The notes below the pieces were generated by a model. The model ran no database searches. It saw only the letters and a list, made by a program, of their open reading frames with translations, and was not told where the DNA came from. From contig MU119202.1 in NCBI GenBank assembly GCA_014904845.1, positions 1,178,001 to 1,242,000 of the forward strand: 64,000 nt of DNA. Reading direction: 5' to 3'. Positions 23,478 to 33,590 of the stretch are shown here, piece by piece. Numbering within the stretch: the stretch's first letter is position 1; each line of letters opens with the position of its first letter. The position numbers were made by a program, and so were the translations under genes. Source of the stretch: Acephala macrosclerotiorum. Taxonomy: Eukaryota > Ascomycota > Leotiomycetes > Helotiales > Mollisiaceae.

Positions 23478-23966
23478 TGATATTTCGAGGTTCAATTATT
23501 GCTTCTCCATCTTCTGCGAGGAATATTGCACGTCAGGCTGCCGTAGATTGAGGAAGTGAAGTTGGCGCTGAGGGGTTGTAGAATATTTGGTGTTGAGAAA
23601 CGCGCAGGCATCGAAGACGCGACCTGAGGGGACCTGTCTAGCGACCGAATACTAGAACTAGCTGAATGTCCTAACTTTACGATTGATAATTATCTTCTGA
23701 TCGCACTAGAAAATATGTGAAGTAGAAACCGAAATTTCATCGAGTAGCGCAATTGAAGATTATTGGAAGAATGTTGTATACGGTCACGAGATCCTGCAGC
23801 GTTGCTGATAAACACAGCGATGACGTCCCGAGGTGATTCCGAGCTTTTTCAAGACATCTTCGCCGCTGAACACTTTTAGCTGCTATTTCTCCCAAACACC
23901 CCCAATGCTGCTGCGATAACACTTATTTCTCCATCTCTACCTAGAGATCCTATAATCACAATAAAA
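23478..23966. promoter_or_regulatory. Divergent promoter region
   Basis: These ~490 bp separate the start of the minus-strand 814-aa gene from the start of the plus-strand oxidoreductase-like gene, so both promoters must lie here. No TATA box stands out. Pyrimidine-rich leader sequence precedes the plus-strand ATG. Confidence 0.5.
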
Positions 23967-24716
23967 ATGGAAACAAGATTCCTCCGCGTATGCCAGCGCT
24001 GCCAACGCTCCCGAATCCCCTCCATCCGGCATATTGCTCGCTATTCTTCAAGCAACAGCAACTCAAAACCCTCAGCCCAACAAGCAAACCCAATAGGAGG
24101 CTACTACGCCGCGATCCTCGAAACCTCCACTCCCTCCATATCCTCCAAACCACCCACAACCGCCTCTCCCTCCACTTCTCCACCCATAGAAACGAAACCT
24201 GCAGACGAAGACCCAGAGCCCAGCATTCTATTCTCGTCGAGATTGAGCTCGCCTTTGGAAAGGAGAAGTGAGATACAGAAAAAGAGCGTCTTGGTAGCAG
24301 GAGTATGGGTCCCACCCCGCCCCGATGAACCAGATAACTGCTGTATGAGCGGCTGCGTAAATTGTGTATGGGATCGCTACCGCGATGAGCTGGAAGAATG
24401 GGCTGCTGCCCGAAAGGAAGCAGACCATGCATTACGGAAAGAGAAAGGACTAGAGAAAGGTAGGAAGAGGAGGAAGAGTGGTGATGGTAGTTTAAGTGGG
24501 ACGGGATTGATGTTGAGAGGAGAGAAGGGAGTAGAGCATACGATGGTTGGTATGGATGATGATGGGGTGGGGAGTGAGACGAATTGGGGGACGGGTTTAG
24601 AGACTAATTTCACGAGCGAAGAGTTGTTTAAGGGGGTTCCGGTGGGGATTAGGGAGTTTATGAAGCAGGAGAAGAGGTTGAAGGAGAAGCATGCTAGGGA
24701 GGGCACGAAAGCATGA
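23967..24716 (+). CDS. Oxidoreductase-like domain protein, mitochondrial
   Basis: This is a single-exon gene for 249 aa. The N-terminus is basic with Cys pairs (CQRCQRS) and Ser/Arg-rich sequence, as in mitochondrial presequences. Residues ~112-145 carry the signature of the oxidoreductase-like domain (the OXLD1 family): PPRPDEPDNCC, then MSGCVNCVW, then the Y-R-D-E-L-E-E-W helix. The conserved Cys residues suggest metal or thiol chemistry. Fungal members are mitochondrial; I know of no firm biochemical role. The rest is Lys/Glu-rich and poorly conserved, ending in a charged helix. The gene is convergent with DPM3, with 167 bp between the stop codons. Confidence 0.85.
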   Translation: METRFLRVCQRCQRSRIPSIRHIARYSSSNSNSKPSAQQANPIGGYYAAILETSTPSISSKPPTTASPSTSPPIETKPADEDPEPSILFSSRLSSPLERRSEIQKKSVLVAGVWVPPRPDEPDNCCMSGCVNCVWDRYRDELEEWAAARKEADHALRKEKGLEKGRKRRKSGDGSLSGTGLMLRGEKGVEHTMVGMDDDGVGSETNWGTGLETNFTSEELFKGVPVGIREFMKQEKRLKEKHAREGTKA

Positions 24717-24883
24717 AGCGCGAAGTTATGATATACCAAGTCCATAGAGCCATTGGGTGCAGTAAGAGTCCTGCGAAGGACTTGCACTGGATTTTAGAGC
24801 TTCGTAGTATACCCAAAGGCCAACCGTATTAGAGCCTGTATGCCTCCTGATTCGAAGCCAGAAGTTTCCTGCAGTATGCCCTC

Positions 24884-25381
24884 TTAGTCGACATCAACAC
24901 CCTTGGTTCTTAATTCTGCTCTCGCCAAATCAATCTCCTTCATGAGTTCTGCGTGTGCCTCTGGGACGTCGTTGAATGTAAAGACACCGTAGCCAAGTTT
25001 GAATAGGAGGTAGGCACCGAAGGAGACGAGACCCCAGAAGGGAAGCTAGGAAGTAGAATCAGTAACATATCGATGGAAGAAGTTATTCTGACGTGGGAAA
25101 ACGATTGGAGGCTTTGGCGGCTTTGGGTTGGTTGGGGAATCAGGCATGAGGCGGAAGCACTGATGGCCAGCGAAAGACGAAGTAGTCATGACGTACAACT
25201 GGTATTATTTCCTCTGAAATTATGCTTGGAAGTGGAATGAGTTGTAGGAAGAGTGCGAGGTAGAGCTATGTCTGCTGTTAGCTGACGCTGTTCGTACTTA
25301 TATACCTTGGAGAGTGAAAGGAGGTTTACATACTGATGCGAAGAGCAGTCCAATAGACACAGTTTGCTGGGCTCTAGTCAT
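24884..25381 (-). CDS. DPM3: Dolichol-phosphate mannosyltransferase subunit 3
   Basis: This gene is split into three small exons: 25381-25334, 25265-25197 and 25045-24884. Introns of 68 and 151 nt have gtatgt and gtacgt donors. The product is 92 aa, the same length as human DPM3. It starts MTRAQQTVSIGLL, has two hydrophobic helices (residues ~5-33 and ~38-60) with PFWGLVSFGAYLLFKLGYG in the second, and ends in a charged helix with the conserved FNDVPEA segment. DPM3 sits in the ER membrane and tethers the catalytic Dpm1 subunit, which makes dolichol-P-mannose for N-glycosylation, O-mannosylation and GPI anchors. No single exon is long enough to be obvious, so it is easily missed. Confidence 0.93.
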
Positions 25382-26554
25382 CTTTGCAGATGTGTGATTG
25401 ACAGCTCTGGATGATGGTGAGGATGTGTTATGCGTTGGTATTGAGTGAAGGAGTGTGGTTCGCAAGGATTTGAACAATGAGTCGGAACTTGATGAAGACA
25501 CTTTTTCAAAGTCCGTCGCGAAGCCAGCGCGTCAGAATACGATGGAGTCACGTGTATACTCCAACATCTTGTCCAGGAGCATTGGTAAGTTTATTATAGG
25601 AGTGTAGACAATTTATGCGTAGTTAGGTACGTATTATAGAAGTACACATCAGTCAGTCATTGGTAGTGTCGTGGTTCATGAAGCTGGCGGTGCTTTGAAA
25701 AAGCGACATTCATCAATCTATGAACCTGCAAGCAAAGGAATCAGGTAGATATAGGTCCATAAGCTTCTATCAAGTACTAATAGTTCAATTACTCCTCCAA
25801 ATTCCCTCGGAAAGCACCTTCAATTTCGGGATATTCGAGCTGTCTTGTATCGCCGAATCTTTACCCAGCAAGGTAAGTCGAGGAGCTGTGAAGAAGCAGA
25901 AAATTCTCAAAATCACGATGCGCGATTCAACTTGAGGACTTCTAAATAACGAAACATAAAGCGACTTTTATTAAGCTCCTAACCTAGGTTCGCAATTCTC
26001 GCAGCGGTTGGTAATCGAAATGGCACATCGCATCACCCTCACATCCAAATATCTTCTTCAAGACCAGGCACGAAGCCAAGCTCTCAATGAAAAAATGGGT
26101 TCCCGCATGGGAGTGCAATCAAAAATTCCCCCTGTGAGGTCCCCGAAGGAAACTCAGCCCGTCTTGACGCCCCGATGTGCAATGGAGGTCTCGTCGAACA
26201 CACAAGCATATTCTTGAGCATGCCGTGTCAAAGAAGGTCTAATAGATTGTTAGCGAAGATCGTTGGGGTGGAGTTGAGAGAGAACGTACAAGTATGAAGA
26301 AGAAAAGAGGAAATTGGAGCAGGAGACGAGATTATATAGGTGTTAAGAACGCTAGTGGCTGGTAACTGGACTAGAGCCCAAAGTGGACTGGCTTCAGTTA
26401 TATCACGTGTCAAATATCTTACAGCCTTAACCGCCAGGCTACAAGGCCACCCACACAATCAATTCTCAAAATCTTTTAGCGAAAGCCCTCCTGCCGTAAC
26501 TTTTCGACATCTCGACAATTCTGATTCAACGACAATCTTGATCGCGACAACAAA
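25382..26554. other. Divergent region between DPM3 and the eL13 gene
   Basis: These 1.2 kb hold both promoters. The stretch just before the eL13 ATG has a leader typical of fungal ribosomal genes (AAAATGGCG start context). No extra gene was recognised. Confidence 0.5.
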
Positions 26555-27359
26555 ATGGCGATCAAGCACAATCAGCAGATTCCTCACAACCGTTCGTCTC
26601 CGTGGCTCCTCTCTCCTATCTGCGAATGCTAATTGGCCTCAGATTTCCGAAAGGATTGGCAAAGACGAGTCCGAGTTCACTTCGACCAGGTAATGCGCAC
26701 AATGAATGAATACAAAGCAGCGGCGGGATCTGACAGACAATTATTAGCCCGGCCGAAAGCTCAGACGCCGCAATGCTCGTCTTTCAAAGGCAGCAGCAGT
26801 TGCTCCCCGACCTGTTGACAAGTTGAGACCGATTGTTCGATGCCCTACGATCAAGTACAACCGTCGTGTTCGAGCTGGACGTGGTTTCACCCTCACCGAG
26901 TTGAAGGTAGGAATATCTGGAAACAGGATACGCGCAGGATCTGACAAGAAACAGGAAGCTGGTATCCCCCGCAAGCTCGCACCAACGATCGGTATCTCTG
27001 TCGACCCCCGCCGCCAAAACCTCTCCACCGAATCCCTCGCCGCCAACGTCGAGCGCCTAAAGGCCTACCAAGCTCGTTTGATCCTCTTCCCCCGCAAGTC
27101 GGGTCAACACAAGAAGGGTGATGCTTCCAAGGAGGAGGTCTCAGCCGCCAAGGAGACTGTTTCCCGCGTCAAGCACGGTCTGCCAATCGTCAATGCTGAG
27201 GCCGGATTCACCGAGATCTCGAAGAGTGATCTGCCTGAGCCAGTTGAGGGTGGTGCGTACAGAAAGTTGAGGGAGGCGAGATCCGAGAAGCGATACCTGG
27301 GTGCGCGTGAGAAGCGGGCGAAGGAGAAGGCTGATGAGGCCGCTGCTGCTAAGAAATAA
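26555..27359 (+). CDS. RPL13: 60S ribosomal protein eL13
   Basis: Four exons, 26555-26591, 26643-26689, 26748-26906 and 26955-27359, give 215 aa. The start MAIKHNQQIPHN and the segments HFRKDWQRRVRVHFDQ, GRKLRRRNARLSKAAAVAPRP and TIKYNRRVRAGRGFTL are those of fungal eL13, a protein of the large subunit. The tail is Lys/Glu/Ala-rich. Introns are 51, 58 and 48 nt. The first has an unusual donor, gttcgt. The last is a multiple of three with no in-frame stop, so a reader that skips it sees a longer, false frame. The early-intron-rich 5' end is typical of fungal ribosomal protein genes. Confidence 0.96.
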
Positions 27360-27841
27360 ACGGCTGCTGCATGAACGGTTTGGTCTGCTGGGTCTTTTTT
27401 CTACTTGCGTGGGATGGGTGGAGGTCACAATAGCAGCATTCAAGGATTGCTTAGGTGTACTTTCATGAACTCAATGGCACGCATATCTCGTCACGCATCG
27501 TATGAGATTATTCGAAGTGTTATAAGTGAGTCGGTCGTTGTGAATTGCAAACGCGGGATGTATGGTCATTTGATGGCAATCTGACTCCATTTGTCATTCT
27601 GATGTCTGCAACTAACATCTGATAAATGTATTGACATAGCCTTGTGGCCAAGAAGCCATCGGGTGATGGTGGCGAGACGTCATGAATGAGAGGTATGTCT
27701 GATACCACTACGTCTGAATGCTCAGCTGAACCAGAATACGAATAGTCAGAATCTCAGTTCTGGGGTATAAAATACCCCGCCTTTTCCTCCACGGCAGACA
27801 GATCTATCATCGAATTCTGAAAAAAGTCAGCAACCGAAGAA
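27360..27841. other. Intergenic, 3' of eL13 and promoter of the zinc-ribbon gene
   Basis: A TATA-like phrase (tataaaataccccgcc) near 27766 lies about 75 bp before the next ATG and could be the core promoter of the zinc-ribbon gene. Nothing else was seen. Confidence 0.45.
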
Positions 27842-28439
27842 ATGCTCTCCCCAAGTCTCATAACAGCTACGACCATCAACATGAACAAACCAACCGAACC
27901 CCCAACCCCGCTGCCACAAGACACCGACACCTGTCCTCGATGCGGTGCTTCAGGTTATCAAGGACAATGCTACTCTTGCTTCTATGGTACAGGTATAGGG
28001 CTGCACAAGCCTGTTCAGTAGCACAACTTGTGAAATCGAGTCATGAAGACAACCTCGTCTCCAAGCCATCGTCTACGTCTATGGAACGATGTTCATTCAA
28101 GCCCCTTTTCTTGAATCTCATCCTCCTCCTCTTCAACAACTTGTGTTATTTGAGCCAAGAGTATAGCAATTTTCTCTCCCCATAGCATCCCAATCTCCTA
28201 CGAGCTTTCAGACAGAACGAACCAGGGTACCTCCAAGCGTACCCACAAGCAGCGACCAACGCCCTCAGATCACCTAAGCTAGGAAGAACCTCTCAAGCTT
28301 CATCATCAAAGACGGTCAACCACTTGAAATACCATCCGAACAACAAACGAACAACAGCTGCCCAACTTGTGGAGGAGATGGGTGGACGGGATCTTTTTGC
28401 AGCAGTTGTGGAGCTGGTGCTTTTGCTGGTGGGAAGTAA
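27842..28439 (+). CDS. Small protein with two CxxC-CxxC ribbons, tentative model
   Basis: The first exon, 27842-27992, encodes Pro/Thr-rich sequence and the ribbon CPRCGASGYQGQCYSC. A second ribbon, CPTCGGDGWTGSFCSSCGAG, is encoded at 28347-28406 in an open frame ending at 28439. My model links them: exons 27842-27992, 28186-28226 and 28287-28439 (introns of 193 and 60 nt with gtatag/catag and gtacct/ggaag borders), giving 114 aa with both ribbons. The junctions keep frame, but the donors are not strong and there is no transcript evidence. The alternatives are a 59-aa protein stopping at 28021 plus a separate second gene. Each ribbon has four cysteines spaced for one zinc ion. It is a paralogue of the 29048-29170 gene. 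Function unknown. Confidence 0.5.
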
Positions 28440-29047
28440 AAGGACTTGAAGCATCGGAGATGGTCTTGCGCTTCATGTACAGTACTTGCCCCTCCGCAAC
28501 GGACTGAGCTATCTTGCTCACCGAAAATGTGCTTCTGCGTTCTGTCGCTTCAACCCAAGGCGTTTCCTCTACCTCTCCTATTCGGAAAGTCACCTTCTTC
28601 AACTCCTAGAGCCTCGTCCATCCGACCTCTCTGCCCATATTCCTATTCAGTCTAGTCCCAATCACCTCAATGAATCACAGCCTCTTCATCTCCATCCCAT
28701 CTATACGCCGCTAGCACTCTTCCGGCTCCGGTGCTTAACGACCACTTTCGTGATCGCAACTGGCATAAATGGCCTCGTCGTCGACCCTCTTCTTCCAAAA
28801 TACATCCACGAACATCTTCCTCAACGACCAAAAACCCCAACGAATACAAAATATCTTCGACCTTCTTCAAGCTACCTCAACTCAAGTATCAAGAGCACCA
28901 ATTGATACCACCTCAACCTTAATTCGCAAAAAGTCAGCGAAAAAGCGCAAGTCAATTACTTTCAGCGCAACTCAACTCAAGTCAATCTCAACGACAACCT
29001 CAACTACACAACACCAAAACAAACGCAACCCTGAAACAACAGTCAAA
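28440..29047. other. Promoter and probable 5' leader of the 40-aa zinc-ribbon gene
   Basis: The last ~150 bp are rich in CAAC and TCAA phrases, typical of fungal 5' untranslated leaders. Open frames in the rest have no features I can support. A longer in-frame extension upstream of 29048 exists but looks like untranslated sequence. Confidence 0.4.
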
Positions 29048-29170
29048 ATGACTTCTACTACCGTCAACGCCCCCGTTGATGCTGAGGATTCCGCTTGCCC
29101 CTACTGCGGTGGTTCGGGTTGGGCTGGATCGAGCTGCACTAGCTGTGGCGCTGGTACTCAGAAGAAGTAA
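29048..29170 (+). CDS. 40-aa zinc-ribbon microprotein
   Basis: The ATG follows a clean fungal leader (gtcaaaATGA) and the product is only 40 aa. After a 16-residue Thr/Val/Asp-rich N-terminus comes CPYCGGSGWAGSSCTSCGAG, then a basic end (TQKK). Four cysteines in two CxxC pairs predict a single zinc-binding ribbon. The motif matches the second ribbon of the gene at 27842-28439 at nearly all Gly, Trp and Cys positions, so the two arose by duplication. The motif also resembles one CxxCGGxG knuckle of DnaJ, but no J domain is present. Role unknown; too small for an enzyme, more likely a binding or structural partner. Confidence 0.65.
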   Translation: MTSTTVNAPVDAEDSACPYCGGSGWAGSSCTSCGAGTQKK

Positions 29171-29515
29171 AGGACTTCTAGTCTTCTTACTTGGTCTTCT
29201 TGGAATGGAACTTGCGCGGTGGGTATGATGGAGGCTGGATGAAGGATCTTTTTGGTCTTCTTGCATGGATTTTGCGATGGTTTGCGCGGTTTGCGGGACA
29301 GGAACATGACGAAGGCTAGGTAGATTCTTCTTAGTCTTTTTGCGATAGAGCTTGCGATTTTACGCTGCGGATAACGGATACCTCCTCTTGGAGGTAAAGA
29401 GATTCGGAGTACTTAGTCTTTGCGATGGTTGGCGCACTGGATACCCATTTTCTTTTGGAAGGATGACTTGAGGCCCTAGATAGATCATTAGGATAGGGCA
29501 AATAGATCTTGTGTG
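29171..29515. other. 3' region with short degenerate repeats
   Basis: Phrases such as cttcttggtctt, tttgcgatgg and tgcgcggt recur with changes through 29175-29450, giving a weakly repetitive 3' flank. No coding potential was recognised. It ends at the target duplication of the hAT-like element. Confidence 0.4.
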
Positions 29516-29523
29516 ACTTTACT

Positions 29524-30401
29524 CAGACCTGGGCATAAATAATTCGAATAGAGTTTTTTTCTTCCCGAATAAATATTTATTTAAGAGGTCTTAGCACGGT
29601 TAGATATTCGAGTATTCGATGGTGTTCGAATAAATATCTGAATATTCATGCACGTGACTGTAAAATAGTAAATCCGGCCCGGCAGCTAATCAAATCGCTA
29701 ATTGGGTAACGAGGTCCTCACTATGATCGTGAACCAAAAACTCTTAATAATATTATCACTACTATTACTTTTACGAATTTATCTTATAACTTATTAATAT
29801 AGATAAATAAGCATCTCTTTCGTTTACTAGACGTTTTAAACGTGATTTACTACTTCGATAGTAGTCGGAAATTTTTTAAAGCGTGGTAAAGCTTTTACGA
29901 CATCGCAGTATAATGTACTAACTCTTTTACTTTACAATCGCAATCTAAAGAAGAAGAAGTGCGAGCCTATTCCTGCTTTTAACGCTTTTTTGTTCAAAAA
30001 AGTATATTTTCATTACATTCGAACTACTATTAAAAAAAAGCTTAATATGATAATAATTATCTACTTTGTTTTTAATTATATTAGCTATCTACCAAAGAAG
30101 CTCCCCCGAAAGTTACAAGGTACAAACAACTATAAAACACATTACTAAAAGTATTACTCAGATGTACTACTTTATTAAGAAGATTTAAATGAATAGATAC
30201 GTTTAAAACCCAGATCGCTCTTTTTTAGTCTAAATATATCTTTATTTTTAGTGCGGTTATTCAATATATTCGAATAAATATTCATATTCTTGACTAGTCT
30301 ATTCGAGCTCAAAATTCTTTTCGATATTCAACCCGGGGGAAGTGGGGGGGGGGGGTTCTTTCGACTGAATATGAATATATTCATATTTTTGCCCAGGTCT
30401 G
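29524..30401. mobile_element. hAT-like non-autonomous DNA element (878 bp)
   Basis: The ends are inverted repeats starting CAGACCTGGGCA, identical for 12 bp and similar for about 18. They are flanked by a perfect 8-bp direct repeat ACTTTACT at 29516-29523 and 30402-30409. An 8-bp target duplication with CAG-starting ends is the hallmark of the hAT superfamily. Just inside, phrases close to ATTCGAATA and ATAAATATT recur in both orientations, like hAT subterminal repeats. The interior is AT-rich with no transposase frame, so this is a non-autonomous or RIP-eroded copy. Confidence 0.85.
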
Positions 30402-30409
30402 ACTTTACT

Positions 30410-31844
30410 ACCTCGTGGTCTTCTTCCGTGATGTGTTTGTTTGTGATATGTAGTGGCTCCGTATAGTGTACTTCTCCGATCATGGTTCTCGATCTTTGAA
30501 TGTCCCAGAACTTGGCAGCTAACAAAACCGGTCAGAAAGTGCGGGCCTGAAGATCTGGCTGTAGCCCATAAGAACGCAAACTATTATACAATCAGTGGAT
30601 ACTGTATGCTGTGAAAGCATTTCTACTTGCATAGCTTGAGGCTGAGAAAGTCAAATCGAGAAAAGTAGCTTCCATAACCTTTCAAACGGGTCCTTCTCGC
30701 AGCAAGGCAGATTTGGGTTTGTTGGCGATATGTAATGAGATATTGAATCGAAGGTATTGTATGACATTTTGAGTTTTGGCGTAGCCACACTTCAGTCATC
30801 TTGCCAATATGTTTCTCCTTTTCTCCTTGAGCTGAAGTGAGTCGACTGGACTACTAGACCTAGATGTTACAAAAATCTCCTTTCGATGAAATTCATGACT
30901 CCTTAAGCGATGAAACCATACATTCCACAGTCCAAAGACATTAATGGTTGAGGAAGAAGTCAAAGTTATGGATGAGGTTCAAGACGTGGTCATGGCACAA
31001 AGCCGTGCCTGCCGAAGTAGATTGGTGGACGGACCTCGCTTGCATCCAACGTCCATTCACAAAATCACCTCATCACCATGTCCAAGAACTTCTCTTTTCT
31101 CGTTCTTCTCCCGCTTCCATCGTATACCTCGCATCGAGATCCGAGTCCATCAAGGCCTTCAGAACGTCGTGTCCCGATCCGTCCCGCACATAGGTCGAAA
31201 TATCCCATTCTTCTACATCAAAAAAAGAAGCTCTTCACACAGACCTTCAACCATCAACGCATCACACGTGCTTCGGCAGTGGGCACCTTCTCAGCGCCTC
31301 CCATGCATTTTACCCGTCTCTCCTATCTCCGATTCCTCGTCTCTCCTTCCCCTTTCGTACAAGAACCCGCTTGTAATATATCTTGATTTCTTAGCTTACC
31401 GACACTTCCTTTCTTCATTGCGATTCAACTCTTCACGTTCTTCTTCTTCTCTGCATCTTCCTTGCATCGAACATCGGTACTAGATCTAGGGAAGGCCATG
31501 GAAGAGGAAGCTTGGTGATTTGGCTGGTGAGAGTCATGATGAGGCAGAAACGTGACCAAGGATGATCATCCGATTGGGATTTATGCGCATCATGCATCTG
31601 CGGTGTCTAGGTAAGGTACGGACCACCACATCCTAGAAATTTAATCTTCGCTTCTATCAACCCATTTCTTGTTGACGCTCCGTGGTGGATGATGGCAATC
31701 GGGAGATATCCATGTTTTGTTTGGCTTTGCTGCGGGGCATGGTGGGCAGGGACATCAGGAACAGGTATAAACACCACTGATCCCGCGATATTTGGATAAC
31801 CTTGTTTCTTGGTCATCCCGCTGTAAATTCCTCAATTGTTCATC
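30410..31844. other. Intergenic upstream of the NLP gene
   Basis: A few overlapping plus-strand open frames lie at 30944-31483, but composition is low complexity (Ser/Arg/Pro) and no domain is visible, so I do not call a gene. The right end is the NLP promoter. Confidence 0.45.
31766..31771 (+). promoter_or_regulatory. TATA box of the NLP gene
   Basis: TATAAA lies 79 bp before the start codon, in the context GGTATAAACACC, a good spacing for a strongly regulated fungal gene with a short leader. Confidence 0.5.
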
Positions 31845-32674
31845 ATGGCTGTTCTTTCAGGAGTGTTGTTTGGTCTTTTGGCTACTGCTGCTGTCAACGC
31901 CAGTCCAGTTCAGAACTCGACCCCAATTGAGAAGCGTGGAACAATTGCTTCTGACGAGATTGTTGGGTTCGCAGAGGCTGTTCCAAGTGGTACTGTTGGT
32001 ACCGCCTACGAGACTTACCAGCCATACCTATACGTCGTCAATGGCTGCGTGCCTTTTCCCGCGGTTGACGCTGCGGGTGACACCAAGTAGGTTTTCAAAA
32101 TCAATGTCGTAAACATTCTCTAATCTATAACAGTGCCGGGCTGAAACCCACCGGAGCTACAAACGGCGACTGTAGCAGCAGCACCGGTCAAATATACTCT
32201 CGAGGAACCACCTATGGCGATTACTATGCTATTATGTACTCATGGTAAGACCTCCCTCCTTTTCCAGTCCTAATTCTAAAACAAAAACAAAGGTACATGC
32301 CCAAAGACGAGCCCTCCGACGGCCTCGGCCACCGCCACGACTGGGAAGGCGTCATAGTCTTCCTAACCTCCGAAACCTCCACTACCTCCTCAAACATCGT
32401 AGCCGTCTGCCCCTCCGCCCACGGCAACTGGGACTGCTCCACCGATGGCTTCACTCTCTCTGGCACTTCTCCATTAATCAAATACGAGAGTATCTGGCCT
32501 TTGGATCATAGCTGTGGATTGACGAGTACGGTGGGTGGACAGCAGCCATTGATTGCGTGGGAGAGTCTGCCTATTGTGGCGCAGACGGCGCTTGATGATA
32601 CAGATTTTGGGAGTGCGATTGTGCCGTTTATTGATGCACATTTTGAGACGAATTTGGCAGCTGCTACTTTCTAA
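31845..32674 (+). CDS. Type-1 necrosis- and ethylene-inducing-like protein (NLP)
   Basis: Three exons, 31845-32086, 32134-32244 and 32293-32674, with 47- and 48-nt introns that keep frame, predict 244 aa. Residues 1-20 are a secretion signal. The conserved heptapeptide GHRHDWE lies at the start of exon 3. The two cysteines that mark type-1 members are present in the N-terminal third. Members of this family are secreted; many bind plant sphingolipids and damage dicot cell membranes, while others are non-toxic. Which kind this is cannot be decided from sequence alone. The gene is uninterrupted, has a good TATA box and sits 1.4 kb from the hAT-like element. It suggests plant association, but saprotrophs also carry such genes. 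Confidence 0.93.
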
Positions 32675-33590
32675 GTGGTAGGTTTGGAGGTCAAAGAAAT
32701 GAAAGGGAAAGAGTGAGAATGAAGATACAGTACTTGTAATATTGAAGAGGCGAGATGATACCGGATGGGAACGAGTAATGAAAAATACCATGACTGCTTC
32801 AGATGTCTTGAATCGAAAATTCCTAAGCGGGTGAATCGTCGGTGAAAGTTAAGATCGAAAATCGAATGAGGACCTCGACTAAATCGGAGTATCCCTGCGA
32901 CTCTTGTACGTTCAGGCTCGACTTGTGGTTCTCTCGCGAATCTACAGGCCTGCCCTCGCCATCAACTCAATGTCCGTCGTCCAACCACACCATGCTCTCT
33001 CTACCTACCTCTTTCCAATACTCGGCATCTCTGAGATATTGAAAGCCAACACCGTTTTCACCACACCCCCCGCCCCCAAACATACTTGAGAGCGGCGATA
33101 CACTTATTTTTCTTCTCTTCTAGATCGACTGCGTCATCGTCGCCATCGTCGTCGTTGAACTGCTCGGAATCGTCGTCGGGGATGAAAGGAAAAGCAAGAC
33201 TCCATTGACCTAACGTTGGGATCATGAAGACCATGGTTGCAGTCGTCCGGGTAGATGTGCAGTTCTCCTTTGTCGACCTGATTCGTTGTTTGGAGATGTT
33301 TGTAGCTATTATATAGCACTACTAACGGAGTCGACGCGAGGTGCAGCAGAGCCTCAGTGTACAGGTATGGCGTGATTTGAATTGAGAAGAAGCTTGAAGT
33401 GGCTGGTGGCTAGAAACGGAGCGTAGACTGTATTCGTACTGAGCCAAGTTGCTGGAGAAAAAAGAACGGAGAAGGGATCAAGATCTTAGAATTCGAGGTC
33501 AGCCTTAGAACAGTCAAATGAAAGCCGGACATTCAGACAGTACTTTTCCTCTTATTCTACACCTTCCCAGATCCTACTACATAGCCTCCC
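32675..33590. other. Intergenic, no gene seen
   Basis: This is the 3' flank of the NLP gene and of the decayed membrane-protein gene, with no supported feature. A short GTC/GTCGTC-like stretch near 33130-33180 is low complexity. Confidence 0.45.

Noticed and set aside
30944..31483. Three overlapping plus-strand open frames upstream of the NLP gene
   Set aside because: Low-complexity Ser/Arg/Pro composition in all three frames, no domain and no splice structure.
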